Source of the DNA: Eimeria necatrix
Lineage: Eukaryota; Apicomplexa; Conoidasida; Eucoccidiorida; Eimeriidae
Assembly: GCF_000499385.1 (NCBI RefSeq)
Contig: NW_013654424.1
Coordinates: forward strand, 82,501 to 140,587
Reading direction: 5' to 3'
DNA: 58,087 nucleotides
The notes under the pieces are model-generated. The model searched no databases and was not told the DNA's origin. It worked only from the letters and a program-made list of their open reading frames with translations. The translations under genes were made by a program, and so were the position numbers. Positions 1 through 13,216 of this stretch are shown here, in pieces (the stretch's first letter is position 1; each line of letters opens with the position of its first letter).

Positions 1-33
1 GAACTTCTGCAAAGCGCTGCGGTTTAGGACTTA

Positions 34-124
34 GGATTTTCTAGGGTTTAGGGTTTCAGTTTTTCTAGGGTTTAGGGTTTAGGGTTTAGGGTTTAGGGTC
101 TAGGGTTTAGGGTTTAGGGTTTAA
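34..124 (+). repeat. Telomere-like (TTTAGGG)n block
   Basis: Tandem TTTAGGG heptamers, the apicomplexan/plant-type telomere unit, with a few degenerate units at the left. Many similar blocks occur inside the window, so this need not mark a chromosome end. Confidence 0.9.
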
Positions 125-1339
125 GGTAAACAGGAATTAAAGAAGTATATGCATAAATTCCATTTTAAACATTTGAGCTACGCAGCACTGTGCCAAAGAT
201 CAAAAAATAAAAATAAAAGGAAAAATATAAATAAAAATAAATAAAGTAAAAATGAAAATAAATAATAAAAAGTAAAATTAACGAAAACGATGAACATAAA
301 AGAGGAAAATAAAAATAAAAATAAAAATGGAATATAAAGATAAAGTGGTGACCAGCAAAAGAATAAACACGAAGACAAAAATAAAAATGAAAAAAATGAA
401 AATTAAAAATTCGAAAATATAAATAATGAAATTAAAAGTACAATTTAAAATAAAAGTAAAAATAAAAGATAACGAAGTGATGCACAAAAATTGGAAAAAT
501 TTTTTTCTGTATTTTTAAACTTTAAAAATCAAAACATTTTAAATGATTCAATTATGTTTCAAAGGTATTTTTACTTTCAAAATGATTTTAAAGATACTTT
601 TAAATATTTTATTTATTCTTTTTGGTTTAAAATACTTTTAAATATGATTAATTAGTTTTTGCTTTTGCATGGAGTTTTATTCTATTTTTTGAATTTTCGG
701 CTTTAAATAAAGTGCTATTTTACTTTTTTAATTTCGGTTATTTCATTATTTAATATTTCAGATATTTTATTATTTATTACTTCAGTTATTTCACTATTTA
801 TCATTTTAAATGTTTTATTACATATTAATCGAGATAATTTTCGATTTATTCTTTCATTTTTTAAATTTATTATTTTAGGTATTTTATTATTTACCGTTTG
901 GGATATTCAATTATTTAAATTCTTGTTTATTTCATTAATTGCAATTTTGAATATTTCACTATTCGTTATTTTTGATGTTCTATTATTTATTATTCTGGAT
1001 ATTTTATTACTTTTATTTGCATAAATTTTATTTATTTTAGCATTTAGATGTTCTTAAATAAATACATTTAAACACTTTATTATTTATATATTTAAACATT
1101 TTATTATTTGCACATTTAAACAATTTGTAATTCATATATTTAGATATTTTATAAATCATGTATTTATATATTCTTTAATTTGTGCAAAAAGACAATAAAG
1201 TTTATATTTAAATATTTAATTATTTTTATTTTCGGATACTTTTTAATTTATTGACCTTCTCTTTGTTATCCTGCATGCTGCATGCAACTAAAACATTACT
1301 ATTCAAATTAATAAACTGTTATTAATCCTTAAATATATA

Positions 1340-1404
1340 TCATTTACAAATACATATATATGTATGTTATTCATATATATAGAAATATATATATATATAC
1401 ATAC

Positions 1405-1480
<76 letters not shown>

Positions 1481-1488
1481 ACACACAG

Positions 1489-1519
<31 letters not shown>

Positions 1520-1520
1520 G
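1340..1520. repeat. (AT)n microsatellite with a short (AC)n insert
   Basis: About 100 bases of nearly pure TA dinucleotide, then a CACACAGACACAC segment and more TA. Both strands can form cruciforms. The Ile/Tyr open frames over it are not coding. Confidence 0.95.
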
Positions 1521-2077
1521 CTAATATGTATTTTTATTTAGGCTTTCGCCTGTTAACGCGGGGCCTCGCGCTGCAGCTGCTGCTGCTGCTGCTGCTGCTG
1601 CTGCAGCTGCTGCAGCAAGGTGTCGCTGTTGGCCCTAAGAACCCTCGAAGCCAAATGGCACAGCAGCAGCTCTCAACTGCTGCCACAAACTCCACTCTGC
1701 GGCTCCCAGGGGCCCCCAAGGGGCCCCCAAGGGGCCCTCAAGGGGCCCCCAGGGGCTTTAAGGGGCCCCAGAGGTCTTAAGGGGGCCCCCTAGGGGCCCT
1801 TCCGGAGCTTCAAAAGGGCCCCAAAAGGGGACTGTGGGGCCCCGTGGGGGGCCCTAGCTATTAAGTGGCAGCCATTTGTGCTCTCCATGGGGGCCCCTGG
1901 GGCCCCCAGGGGGCCCCCAGGGGGCCCCCCAGGGGCCCCACACTGCTTGTAAGCTGGGGGCCCCTTTCTAGGGCTGAAGGGGCCAGGGGATGTTGCTGGC
2001 TAAGTTGCATGCGGGGGCCCCCACGAGAGGGCCCCTACGTCAGCTAGAAGTGCTGCTGCGAAAAGCAGGGGCCCCAC

Positions 2078-2124
<47 letters not shown>

Positions 2125-2456
2125 CTGGGGGCCCCTGCTGCTAGGGCTCTGGTGGCTACGACTATTTGTGCTGTCGATGCGAATTATAATGAGAATTAGA
2201 CTTTTTAAAATAGACTGTGAAATAATAAATGTGTTAAGGTGCAAATGGCAGCTTTTGGCCACTTAAGGCTAGCTGCACAGCTAGCTGTGCGGAGCTTCGA
2301 GGGGAGCCCGCGGCCGTGGGGTGTCTACGGAGAAAGAGGAGCAAAAATAAATAAAATAAACTTGAAATAAAAGTAAAAATGAAGTTTATTAGAGGCTGCA
2401 GTGAGTGGAAAGCGCTGCCGCCACTGGCTGCGAAGGCAGCGACGGTTTACTGGTCG

Positions 2457-2487
<31 letters not shown>

Positions 2488-2941
2488 AGGAGCTGCTGAG
2501 GCGCACGGGGAGGCCCCTGTGTCGGCTACTTTTGAGAAAAAAGGTATTTAATTTATTTAATAAACTTTGTTTGCCATTAGGAAGGCTTAAAAAGGTACTT
2601 GGAGGCCAAATACCTTGCGCGGCTGCTGCGCACTCACGGGCTGCCATCGCCGCTGCTGCTGCTGCTGCTGCTGCTGCCGAGGCACTCTCGAGCCGCCATT
2701 AGGTCGAAAGGAGCCTTTAAATGTATTTCTTGTTGGTAAATAAACTCCATTTAGTTCTTTTCTTCTTTTTTTCCTCCTTTTCCTTCCTTTATTCCCCCCT
2801 TTCCCCCCACAGACTTCGCAGCGGCGGCCAGAGCCCACCGGACCAGTCACCTGCATCGCCAGCTGTCGATACACCCCAAGGTGGGCCTCTCCCGCCAACA
2901 CCCCACTCCTTGCTGCCACTTCTTTTAAACTTTATTATCAT

Positions 2942-2978
<37 letters not shown>

Positions 2979-3185
2979 GTTGAGGGGCCCCTTGCTGCGC
3001 CGTCTCGCCGCAGCCGCAGAGAAGGCGGGCCCGTGGGCCTCGGCGGTAAGGCTGCTGCTGCTGCTGCTGCTGAGCAGCAGCAGCAGCAGCAGCTGCTGCT
3101 GCTGCTGCTTCTGCTGTTGTTCATGACGTGGCTCTTTGCTTCGTGGCGCCTAAGGCCACCGCCGCAGTGAGGCCTCAACAAATTC

Positions 3186-3231
<46 letters not shown>

Positions 3232-3249
3232 ATTTGCTGCAGGTTCAAA

Positions 3250-3359
3250 ATGTGCGACTGCTGCTCTTTCGGGCCCCGCCCCGAGACCGACGCGGACCAG
3301 TTCGTGATGGATAAGGTAACAGCAGCAGCAACAGCAGCAGCAGCAGCAGCAGCAGCAAC

Positions 3360-3405
<46 letters not shown>

Positions 3406-6111
3406 AAAGAGTGGTAGATTAAAGGAGTTGTTTAGAGCCTTAGCTGCTTCAGAGAGAGCTTATTTCTTTTGTAGCTGCTGTTGCTGCTGCTGCTGCTGCT
3501 GTCACAAAGTGATATTAGTGTCTCAGTTAAAAATAGTAGCATTTATCTTTATATAAATATGTATAAATAAATATATAAACATATATAATTAAGTACATAT
3601 ATATAAGTATATTTTTAAATATATATATATATTTATATAGTTGTATATACATATATATATATTGATCCTTATATTTAAATAAATGATTTTGAATAATTAC
3701 TTTTATATTCATTTAAATCAGCAGTGAATTAATATATTTATTTTGTAATAACAGAACATATTTAATTGTATTTATATTTACATTTTTAATTTTTATTTTA
3801 ATCCAAGTTTTCATTTATGTTTATATTTATACTACACTTCCGCTAATGTTTTTAGACCATTAGTACATATACGTAAATTGGCATTTATTTATTTATTTAT
3901 TTATTTAATATATTATCTATTTATTTATTTATTTATTTATTTACTTTTTATTTATTTGGAATAAAAGTGCATTTATGTTGAATTCAAGAACACGCAATTA
4001 GTTATATTTACACTACATTTATAAAAATAAAAGTAAACTTAAATGTACATTTTAATTTTATTTAAAAGCACTTCTGTTTAATTTAAAAACCCAAAAGTGT
4101 TTTTAAGTTGCATTTAAATGATTTTTTAAAAAGAATTATATTTGAAAATACACAAGTGCATTTGAATTACATTAAAGACCATAAAGGAGCATTTAGGGTT
4201 TGGAGGTTTTAGGGTTTACAGCTTTTTAGGGTTTAGGGTCTTTTAGGGTTTAGGGCATGGCCTAGTGCTTTCAAGGGTTTAGGGTCTAGGGTTTGCTAGC
4301 GCCAGGGCTTTTCCAGGGCTTAAGGTTTTCTAGGGTTTAGGGTTTGGGGTTTAGGGTTTAGGGTTCCTTAGGGCCCAGGGTTTCCTAGGTCCCAGGTTTT
4401 CCTAGGGTAGAGTTTCCCAGTGCCTACTGTTTTCCAGGGTTTAGGGTTTAGGGTTTAGGGTTTAGGGTTTTCCAGGGTTTAGGGTTTTCTAGAACATAGC
4501 GTTCAGGGTTTTTTCAGAATAAGGGGTTCAGGGCTTCCCAGAACTTAGGGTTTGGGGTTTTCGAGGGTGTAGGGCATAGGGATTTCGAGGGTTTAGGGTT
4601 TAGGGTTTTCGAGGGTTTAGGGTTCAGGGTCTTCGAGGATGTAGGGTTTAGGGTTTTCGAGGGTTTAGGGCTTGGGGATTTCGAGGGTTTAGGGTTGAGG
4701 GGTTTCGAGGGTTTAGGGTTTAGGGTTTTCAAGGGTTTAGGGCTTAGGGATTTCGAGGGTTTAGGGTTGAGGGATTTCGAGGGTCTAGGGTTTGGGGTTT
4801 AGGGATTTCAAGGGTTTAGGGTTTCGGGACTTCTCGGTTTTAGGGTTTAGCGATTTCGAGGGTTCAGGGTTTAGGGAGTTCGAGGGTTTAGGGTTTAGGG
4901 ATTTCGAGGATTCAGGGTTTAGTGAGTTCGAGAGTTCAGGGTTTAGGGTTCGTTGATCCGAAGGCCTAGGGTTCAGGGTTTAGGGTTTAGGGTTTAGGGT
5001 TTAGGGTTTAGGGTTTAGGGTTTGTGCGCAGCCGATTCCGTCATCGCCGAAGAAGCCGCAGGCAGCGCTGCCAGCGAACGAGATGCAGGAGGTCTGCGCG
5101 CCTGAGGACTTGAAGGAAAAAGTGACTTTTGTGCCTCAAATGGATTTATTTTTCGACCCCAAGGAGCAGCAAATGGTTTTGCTGCTGGACTTGCCGGGAG
5201 CAGCAAAAGAGGATTTGGCCCTGGAGGTGGGCCAGGGCTATTTGTGCGTGAGCGGCCCGCGGCCGCGGGGGCATTTGAAGGAGCGCTTTGGGGAGTTGCT
5301 GCAGTTGCTGGCCCACGAGCGGCCCACGGGTTTCTTTTGCAGGCGGTTTCAGCTGCCTTGCAACGCCCTCGAGGACACTGTCAATGCCCAGCTCAACGCC
5401 GGTACGCGCCCAAACCCTAAACCCTAAACCCTAAACCCTAAACCCTAAGCCCTGGAGCCGGACCGCCCGAAAACGGCGGAAAAACACCCCAAATTCGCTT
5501 CAAACCCCCGTTTTTCCCGAGGCCGCGTGAGGAGTTTTAGTGGAGGTTTTCAGCTTTTCAGTTTTTTCTTTTTAAGTCTTTTAAGCCTTAAAAGTCCTTC
5601 TCAGGGCTTTCGAAATGCCACAATTAGACAGGCTTGCTGCAGCTGCACTTACACGGGAATGCGCGGTCTTTTCGCTACATTTGAATGTTCTGCTGCTGCT
5701 CTGGAGGCCATTATTGCTGCTCCTATAACTTTATTTTGCTGCTGCTGCTGCTGCTGCAGCTGCTGCTGCAGCTGCTGCTTTAGCTTTTAATTCCTTTCAG
5801 CGTTCGCAGGCTGCGGCGGCTTCGGGTGTATCGACAGCTGCGCGGGGTGTATGCGCAGCTGGCTGTTGCTGCCGCGCTGTTGCAGTTTGAAATTAAGTCT
5901 TTTTCAGCAGCAGAACTTTAATTTAATTAAATTTTTGAGTTCATTTTGAAAAAGAATTGTCGGAACGCGGTGTATCGACAGCTGCGTGCGCTTCTCAGGT
6001 GTACTGGAGATCAAGTTCAAATGCGTGCAGCACCAGGAGAAGCGCCGGGTGGACATCGGGGCTGTTCCGGCGGACAAAACGGAGAAAACGGAGAAAAAAG
6101 CGGGAAAATAA
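3250..6111 (+). CDS. HSP20: Small heat-shock protein (HSP20/alpha-crystallin), three exons
   Basis: Exons 3250-3315, 5032-5401 and 5999-6111 join in phase to 182 aa. Exon 1 reads MCDCCSFGPRPETDADQFV and ends at AAG|gtaac. Exon 2 opens in the same phase and carries the alpha-crystallin core from about residue 55: MDLFFDPKEQQ, then MVLLLDLPGAAKEDLALEV, then RFQLPCNALEDTVNAQLN. Exon 3 supplies the typical last strands, GVLEIKFKCVQHQEKRRVDIG, and a Lys-rich tail ending in TAA. ATP-independent holdase activity is family knowledge, and the length is usual for the family. Intron 1 (1716 bp) holds CAG arrays, AT-rich DNA and a degenerate telomere-like array ending 9 bases before exon 2. Intron 2 starts with CCCTAAA units. 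Two copies of GTGTATCGACAGCTGCG (5826-5842, 5970-5986) lie in intron 2, the second just before the acceptor. No I-x-I motif is evident in the tail. Confidence 0.93.
3315..4190. repeat. Intronic CAG/CTG arrays and AT-rich microsatellites (HSP20 intron 1)
   Basis: CAG/CAA arrays at 3319-3403 are followed by a CTG array (3475-3502), TATA-rich DNA (3540-3700) and an (ATTT)n microsatellite (about 3885-3950). None of it is exonic in the model. Confidence 0.8.
4193..5028 (+). repeat. Degenerate telomere-like array with a higher-order unit
   Basis: About 830 bases of TTTAGGG and near variants. Between about 4550 and 4930 the heptamers are grouped by a recurring TTTCGAGGG spacer, giving a longer degenerate period of roughly 20-30 bases. 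The right end (4974-5022) is clean TTTAGGG and runs through tttgtgcgcag into HSP20 exon 2. The array is therefore intronic and abuts a 3' splice site. Confidence 0.9.
5412..5449 (-). repeat. Telomere-like (CCCTAAA)n block at a splice donor
   Basis: AAACCCT units start about 10 bases after the HSP20 exon 2 donor (5402). Orientation is opposite to the array upstream of exon 2. Confidence 0.9.
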
Positions 6112-6465
6112 ACGAAAATAAATAAAAATAAATAAAAAATAAACAAAAAAGAACAAAAAAAGAGCAAAAATGAGCAAAAACTCCGCCAAATCGGCCAAAT
6201 TGTCCATTTGCCCAGCCAACAGCAACAGCAGCAACTCCCCCGCTGCGCTGCAGGTAAAATCCAAGTACAACAACCCCACCCTTTTTCTATTCTTTCACTT
6301 CTTTGGCTTTTTCTCTTCTTTTATTTTCATTATTTCTCTCATTTCTCGGGCCTTTGCCCTTTAGCTCATTTCATGCAGCAGCGCCTTATAGTGTTTATTT
6401 GTCCGCGGGCTTCTTGCTGCTGCGCATAGTTCTCTCTGCGCCCCCGCTGCTGCACTGCGCGCGCG

Positions 6466-6516
<51 letters not shown>

Positions 6517-7662
6517 CACAACAGCAGCAGCAGCAGCAACAGCCAAAGTCAGCCCTCCCTCGATCCCTAGCCCTGCGGCCCCCTCGGCACTGCATGCGCT
6601 TTGGGGCTGCATGCATTCGGAACCCCACAGACTCAAGCTTCGCCTTGAGGGTTTAGGGTTTAGGGTTTAGGGTTTGGGACTTCGGGAGCTTCTCCGAGCC
6701 TGTGGCCCGTTCAACTAACACCCTCTTAAGCCACGTGCATTTGTCCAAAGACACAAGGAAACATAATGTGTAGATTGTATGTAGGCAAGGCAGCAGCAGC
6801 AGCAACAGCAGCAGCAACAGCAGCAGCAACAGCAGCACCAGCAAAAGCTGCAGCAACAGTAGCAACATCATTGAGGATCCAGCTGCAGCAGCAGCAGTTG
6901 CCCTAGCTTTTCAGGAGGGCTTGCTCAGGCCTCAGCAAAAGGAACAGCAGCAAGTGTAGCATGCAGTTCCTTCCGTGCGGGGTGTACGTACACCTCAGCT
7001 TTACGGTTTAGGGTTTAGGGTTTAGGGTTTAGGGTTTGGGCGGCTGCTGGCCACCCAAGAACAAGCCCTCAAAAGCATGCATAATCAATCAGATGAGAAA
7101 ATAGATTCAATTTGAATTTAATAAATGAAAGACATATGAAGGAAAAGAAAGAAAAGAACCCTTTGGGGGCCCCCAGGGGCCCCGGGGGCCCCCGGGAGAC
7201 GCGGAGGGGCAAAAGAGATGATCTTGGGGACCTTTAAAGCCTTTTTAAAACGTGCATGCAAAATAAAGATGAAATAAAAAGAATTTAATTAATTTAAATT
7301 AACTTTATTGTGTTAAAGGGGGAAGAAAGAAAGTTCTGGACACCCGAGGTCACTTGGCGGTGACTCGTGCACACTCCGGCTGTCTGTCTGTGCAGCGCTT
7401 AGGTGCGTCGGAGGCGAATATTAATTCATTTTTATTTAATTTAATTAAAATTAAATTAAAAATTCATTTAATTTTTATTTTAATTTCAATTTATTTCCGT
7501 AATTTAAACATCCTGCGCCACGCGGCGCTCGCGGTGTCTGCACAGCTAGATCTTGACTTTGCTGCAGCTCACTTTCCTTTTAACTCAAATCTTGTCACTT
7601 ATTTGCATTTCTTTTGTCTTTTTTGTTTTGTTGCCTTTGTACCCGTTTGCATTTCCGCTTAT

Positions 7663-7714
<52 letters not shown>

Positions 7715-8323
7715 AGTCTTGGGTGTGCTGCTGCTGCTGCTGCTGCTCACGCTACCGCTGAAACCCACGCCAACGTCCTGCACACCGCCCCCCGGCCTGC
7801 GTGAATTACCTTCCAGGCCCCCATTCTTTCGTTGTTGCTGCTGCAGCTAGTGCGGCAGCAGCAGCAGCAGCAGCAGCAGCAGCTGTTGCTGCTGCTGCTG
7901 CTGCTGCAGATGTTGAACCCTTACATCTTAGGCAGATTTCTTCACAAGCTGCTGCGGCCTCGCCAGAGCTAGAGCGCCCTTAGGGGCCCCTCCAGTGCCA
8001 GCCCAGGGCCCTTCGCAGCAGCAGCAGCAGCAGCAGCAGCAAGCAGCAGCTAAGAGCAGCAAGCAGCAACAAACTGCAGCTAGCAGCAACTAGTGGCTGT
8101 TGGCAGCAACAAACTGTAGATCGCAGCTGCTAGCAGCAGTGAGAAGCAGCTAGCAGCATTTAGACGCAGGAGACTGCGACAGCTAGCAGATGCTAGCAGC
8201 AGCAGCAGCAAGCAGCAACGAACTGCAAAACGCAGCAGCAGACAAAAGCCAGCAGCAGCTAGCAGCAGCAGCAAGAAGCCGCAAACTGCAGCAAATATCC
8301 TTTTGAACTCTTTTTGCTGCAAA
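6112..8323. other. Intergenic region between HSP20 and the Gln/Ala-rich gene
   Basis: No exon can be supported. Contents are a CAG array (6469-6541), telomere-like blocks (6650-6677 and 7005-7036), a perfect palindrome at 6981-6994, AT-rich DNA (7260-7500), CTG arrays (7665-7745, 7850-7910), and a 300-base stretch of imperfect AGCAGC/TAGCAGC units up to the next start codon. An open frame from 6170 ends at a possible donor (ctgcag|gtaaaa, 6255) but has no partner exon, so it is left uncalled. Confidence 0.6.
6981..6994. repeat. Perfect 14-bp palindrome GGTGTACGTACACC
   Basis: Perfect inverted repeat outside any called exon. The same core recurs at 24959, 29301 and, in variants, at 22535, 25116, 30006, 34129, 42957, 42994 and 43174. 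The function is unknown. A protein-binding site is one possibility. Confidence 0.85.
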
Positions 8324-8398
8324 ATGAAAACACAGAAAAGGAGCAAAAAAGGCCATGACAAGAACTGCGAGCTCTTCGTCCGCCTCCCAGAGCACTTT

Positions 8399-8450
<52 letters not shown>

Positions 8451-8899
8451 TTGGCACAGTGTTGCCTGGAGACCCTCAAGGCAGCAAATCGAGTTACCTG
8501 TATAGCGGGGAAGCGCCAGCAGCAGCTGCTGCAGCTTACGCAGCCACAGTTGCTGCTGCAGCAAAAGAAGCAGCAGCTGCTGGCCTTGCTGCTGCAGCAG
8601 CAGCTCCGAGAAGGCAGCAGCGGCAGCAACGGCAGCAGCAGGCAAAGGCAGGGGAGGCCCTAAAAGGGCTGGGGCCTGGGGGCCCCCAGGGGGGCCCCCA
8701 GGGGGGCCCCCAGGGGGGCCCCCCAAGAGGCAGCAGCCATGGGGGCCCCCCTAGAGGGAGGCAGCAAACTGAAAAAAACTCAATAGGGTACAGAAGGGGG
8801 GCCCCCCGCAGCAGCCCTCCCCTCCGGGGGCCCCTCAGGCTGCCCTCTCCTTCGCCGTGGCGGCAGTCCCCGGGGGGCCCCCAAGGGGAGAGTCCGTTG

Positions 8900-8949
<50 letters not shown>

Positions 8950-9094
8950 TGCAGCAAACCGAGACAAATATGTCTGCCTCTCCCAACGCACTTCCTTGTG
9001 GGCTATGCGGAAGACGCAGCTGACTGCAGCGCAGCAAAATGGGGGCCGAGAGCTTCTTGCTGCTGCACCTGCTGCTTCTGCGCTCGCAGCAGCA

Positions 9095-9136
<42 letters not shown>

Positions 9137-9236
9137 AAGGAGCAGCAAAAAGAACAGGAACTCGCAGCGATACAGCCAACGCCTGAAGACACAGAGCTAA
9201 CAAAGACGAGCCAGCGGAGGCAGCTTCAACACCCAA

Positions 9237-9273
<37 letters not shown>

Positions 9274-9352
9274 AATGCACGGCAGCGGTAAGTTCTTTGC
9301 TTCTTTCCCTTTTCCCCCCCCCATGAGTTAAGTCAGCAACAAGAGACTCACT

Positions 9353-9389
<37 letters not shown>

Positions 9390-10250
9390 CTGAGTGCGTC
9401 CTCGGGCTTCAAGTGAGTCTGTCTTGCTGCTTGCGCAAACCCTGCAGGCGCGCAGCAGCAGCAGCAGCAGCAGCAGCAGTACCAGCAGCAGCAGGAGCAA
9501 CAGCAACAGCAGCAGTTGCTGCGTTCTTCCGCTGGACTGAAGTGCACCAAAAGACAGGAGGTAAATATATTTCAGCTTCACCTGGGTAAAGGGTTTAGCG
9601 TGTAGCGATCAGGGTTTAGGGTTTAGGGTTTAAGGTTTAGGGTTTAGGGTTTAGGGTTTAGGGTTTAGGGTTTAAGGCTGGGAATCTCTGTTTTTACTTT
9701 TCCTGCTACCTTTGCTTTTCATTATGCAAGTGCATTTGTTTGCCTTTCAATGAATAAAAATTTAGGCAGTGTCTTTCCCAACTTGCTGCTGCTGCTGCTG
9801 CTGCCTCTGCTTCTGCTGCAGCAGCAGCAGCTGCTGCTGCTGCTGCTGCTGCTCATAAGTGCATAGAATTCTCCCTGTTTATGTCCAGACAAACATTTAT
9901 GGTACTTCATATATAAATGCATTAATTAATAAATTCCCTCATTTATTTATTCTTAATTTAACTTTTATATATTTGCACATTTAGATATTTAAATAAACAA
10001 ATAATTGAATTGCTTTTATTTGCTTCTGTGCTGCTGCTGCTTCTGTTGCAGGCTGGGCTGCGACAGCAGAGCTGCTGTGCCCGCCGGGGCCCCCTGGCGC
10101 TGCAGCAGCAAAGCGCAGCCGCAGCAGCAGCGGCAGCAGCAGCAGCAGCAGCAGCAGCAGGGGCTCCTCAGGGGGACCCCGCGATCGAGGTTGCAGCAGC
10201 TGCTGTGGCGTCTGCGCTGCTCGAGCTGTCTGCTGCAGCAGCAGGGGCCC

Positions 10251-10296
<46 letters not shown>

Positions 10297-10457
10297 TCAG
10301 CTAGAAGCGAAGCCCCACAGCTGCGCATGCAGCACATCCCTGGGGGGCCCCCTGGGGCCCCCGCATGCAGCAGCTGTGGGGCCAGCAGCAAGCGTCAGCA
10401 GCAGAACAGCTATGCTTCTCAATGTAAGTCCATTAAGAAGATAAAGAAAAAGCCCAT

Positions 10458-10488
<31 letters not shown>

Positions 10489-10777
10489 TGAAGGGTTTTG
10501 TGGGTTGTCTGCATGTTCAGGAGCTAGCTGTGGCTCTTCCCTCAGCAGCAGCAGCAGCAGGGAACCCTTGGGGCCCACCGGGGGCCCCCCACCGCCGGGA
10601 GTCTCCAAGTGCTGCTGCAGCAAGGGGGCCCCCCGCTGCAGCTGCTGCTGCTTTGGCAGCAGCAGGGGCTCTGCAGCATGCTGCGGGGGCCCCACGGCAG
10701 CTAAACGTAGCCTTATCTCAGTGTGGGGTTTCTTCGTTGCAGCAGAAGCCTCAAGGGGCGGCGTTGCAGCAGTGTGC

Positions 10778-10827
<50 letters not shown>

Positions 10828-10979
10828 AGGCTAAGGGGGAACCCTTGCTGTCCAGCCTAGAAAGGCTGCATGCGGCCGTCGGCTGCTCGGGGGGGGCCCT
10901 GCAGGGAATTGAGTGGCAGCAGCAGCAGCACTTGCCGCTGCTGCTGCCGGGCCCCCCGCCACAAGGACCCACAAGCACG

Positions 10980-11026
<47 letters not shown>

Positions 11027-11125
11027 CAAAACCCACCAGCAGCAGATACCGCGCGCAACAACAGCGAGGTCGCTGCAAGCACCCAGAGAGACGCGGGCTC
11101 GATCCCTGCAAAGAGGTGAAGCAGT

Positions 11126-11172
<47 letters not shown>

Positions 11173-11950
11173 GGGACTGGAGTCGTTTCCACGAGCAAGC
11201 GCCCTCCGCTGCTTTAGGTGTATCTGAAGCAGAAATGGTGGCAGCAGCAGCAGCAGCAGAGGTAGCAGCAGCAGCAGAAGCAGCAGCAGAAGCAGCAGCA
11301 GCGGAAGCAGCAGCAGCAGCAGAAAGGCAACTGGGTGACCAGTGGTCCAGCACCTCACAGCGCCGCTCCCTCAGCACCCCCACTTGGGTGAGTGCTGCGC
11401 GTATCTGCAGCAGCTGGAGAATGCCAGCAGCAGCAGCAGCAGCAGCAACGGGAGCAGCTACAGCAGCAGGAGCAACTGCTGTTGAGGCTGCTGCTACGAC
11501 GGCAGCAACAGCAGCAGCAGCAGGAGCACCGGCGATAGGTGTAGGCAACGCTGCTGTTGCTGCTGCAGTCCCTCCGGCATTGCCGTTGGTATTTCCTCCT
11601 TCTGCAGCAGATACCTTTGCTACACCTGCTGCTGCTGCTGCTGCTGCCGGTGCTCCTGCTGCTGCTGCTGCTGCTGCTGGCTGCATGCCATCTCTGTCCA
11701 GCTTCATCAGGCTGACATCTTCGCAGACTGGTGCTGCAGCAGCTGGCACACCTGCTGCAGCACAAGAAGCGAGGACAGCAGCAGCAGCACCAGCAGCACC
11801 AGCAGCACCAGCAGCAACAGCAGCAGCAGCAGCACCAGCAGCAGCACCAGCAGCAGGAGAGGTAGTTGCCACATCGCGGGAAAGGCCTCCGTTTTTGCAG
11901 CGCATGCACTTTTGTGTGGAAAGGCTCAGCAGGTACCCAGGCTGCTCCTT

Positions 11951-11981
<31 letters not shown>

Positions 11982-12420
11982 GAGACGCAGCAGCAAGCGT
12001 GGCAACAGCAGCTGCTGCAGCACATGCAGCAGCAGCTCATTTGGATGCGAGAGCAGCAGCAGCAGCAGCAAGTTCTTTTGCAGCACCACCTCAATCAGCA
12101 AGCGATTCAGCAGCAGCAACAGCAGCAGCTGCTGCAGCAGAAACTGCTGCAGCAGCATGAGCCACTTGGGGGCCCACAGAAGAGAGTGCAGCAGCCTGGT
12201 GCTGCTGCTGCCTCATCGCCAACTGCCAGGCTGTCATCCCCAACTCAGCAGCAGCAGCAGCGGCAGCAGCAGCGGCAGCAGCAGCAGCAGCAGCGGCAGC
12301 AGCAGCAGCAACTGAGAGACCCTCTGGACCTGCTGAGGGTCAGGGCCAACGGAGCAGCGTCTCCTGAGCAGAAGCCGCTGGGCACTTTGCCCCGCAGCAG
12401 CGACAGAAAGCGCATGCAGC

Positions 12421-12461
<41 letters not shown>

Positions 12462-12784
12462 GCAGGGGGCAGGCCCCCGTCAGCCGGCACTGTGCAGAGC
12501 CACCACACAAGCCGCAAGTGCGCTGCGTGCCACCCCGAGGGAGACGCAGGCGTCTGCTGCTGCTGCAGCAGCTGCAGCAGGCTGCATGCAGGTGCTGCTG
12601 CAGCGCGGGGGATGCAGCAGCACCAGCAGCAGAAACAGCAGCAAAGAGCCACACGGGGGAGCCCCCAACCCACAGCTTGCAGCAACAGCCCCACTTCCCG
12701 TCAGCAGCAGCAGAGGCAGCAGCAAAAGTCGAAACATCTGCCGCCTCCGCCGACGCCGCCGCCGCCGCAGCAGCAGCAGCAACA

Positions 12785-12830
<46 letters not shown>

Positions 12831-13022
12831 GGGCAGCAACTGCTGGTTCTGGCCCTGCCAAGTACCCCTAGAAAACGAATTCTGCTGTGCGGCGCTGCAG
12901 CAGAAGCTGCCAATGGGGAGCTGCGCCTCTCTGAGAAGCAGCAGCAAGGTTTGCTGCAGCTGCTGCAGGAGCGGTCAGCCAGCAGCTGGAGGCAAGAAGA
13001 CACAACGCCCCCCGGGGCCCAC

Positions 13023-13064
<42 letters not shown>

Positions 13065-13180
13065 CCAAGGAGCGCCTCAAGGGGCCTGCAGCAGCAGCAC
13101 AGGAGAAGCCTGTCTGAAGGCAGAGAAAAGAAGCCGCGGCAGCTAGGCAGCACAAAGCCCGTGAGCCCGCAGCAGCACAA

Positions 13181-13216
<36 letters not shown>

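Larger units (their letters stand above)
1..3249. other. Repeat-rich, AT-rich region without a supported gene
   Basis: I see no exon that can be joined to a gene here. The order is: telomere-like TTTAGGG units (about 34-124), a strongly AT-rich stretch (130-1340), an (AT)n microsatellite (about 1340-1520), GGGGCCCC-type sequence (1705-1960), and several short CTG arrays (1573-1616, 2083-2133, 2457-2487, 2941-2978, 3185-3232). Open frames across these arrays are poly-Leu/Ala/Cys shadows. The last part probably holds the promoter and 5' leader of the HSP20 gene that starts at 3250. A copy of the motif AGCTGTCGATACAC lies at 2861-2874 and recurs in inverse orientation inside the HSP20 gene. Confidence 0.7.

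Noticed and set aside
1..130. Chromosome end (true telomere)
   Set aside because: The first bases are not telomeric, the block is short and degenerate, and over a dozen similar blocks lie inside the window within introns.
3319..3403. CRISPR-like array appearance of CAG and telomere blocks
   Set aside because: No unique spacers of constant length. These are eukaryotic tandem repeats in an intron-rich genome.
6170..6256. Possible exon MSKNSAKSAKLSICPANSN ending at ctgcag|gtaaaa
   Set aside because: It follows the HSP20 stop by 58 bases and no partner exon in phase was found. Most likely 3' UTR.
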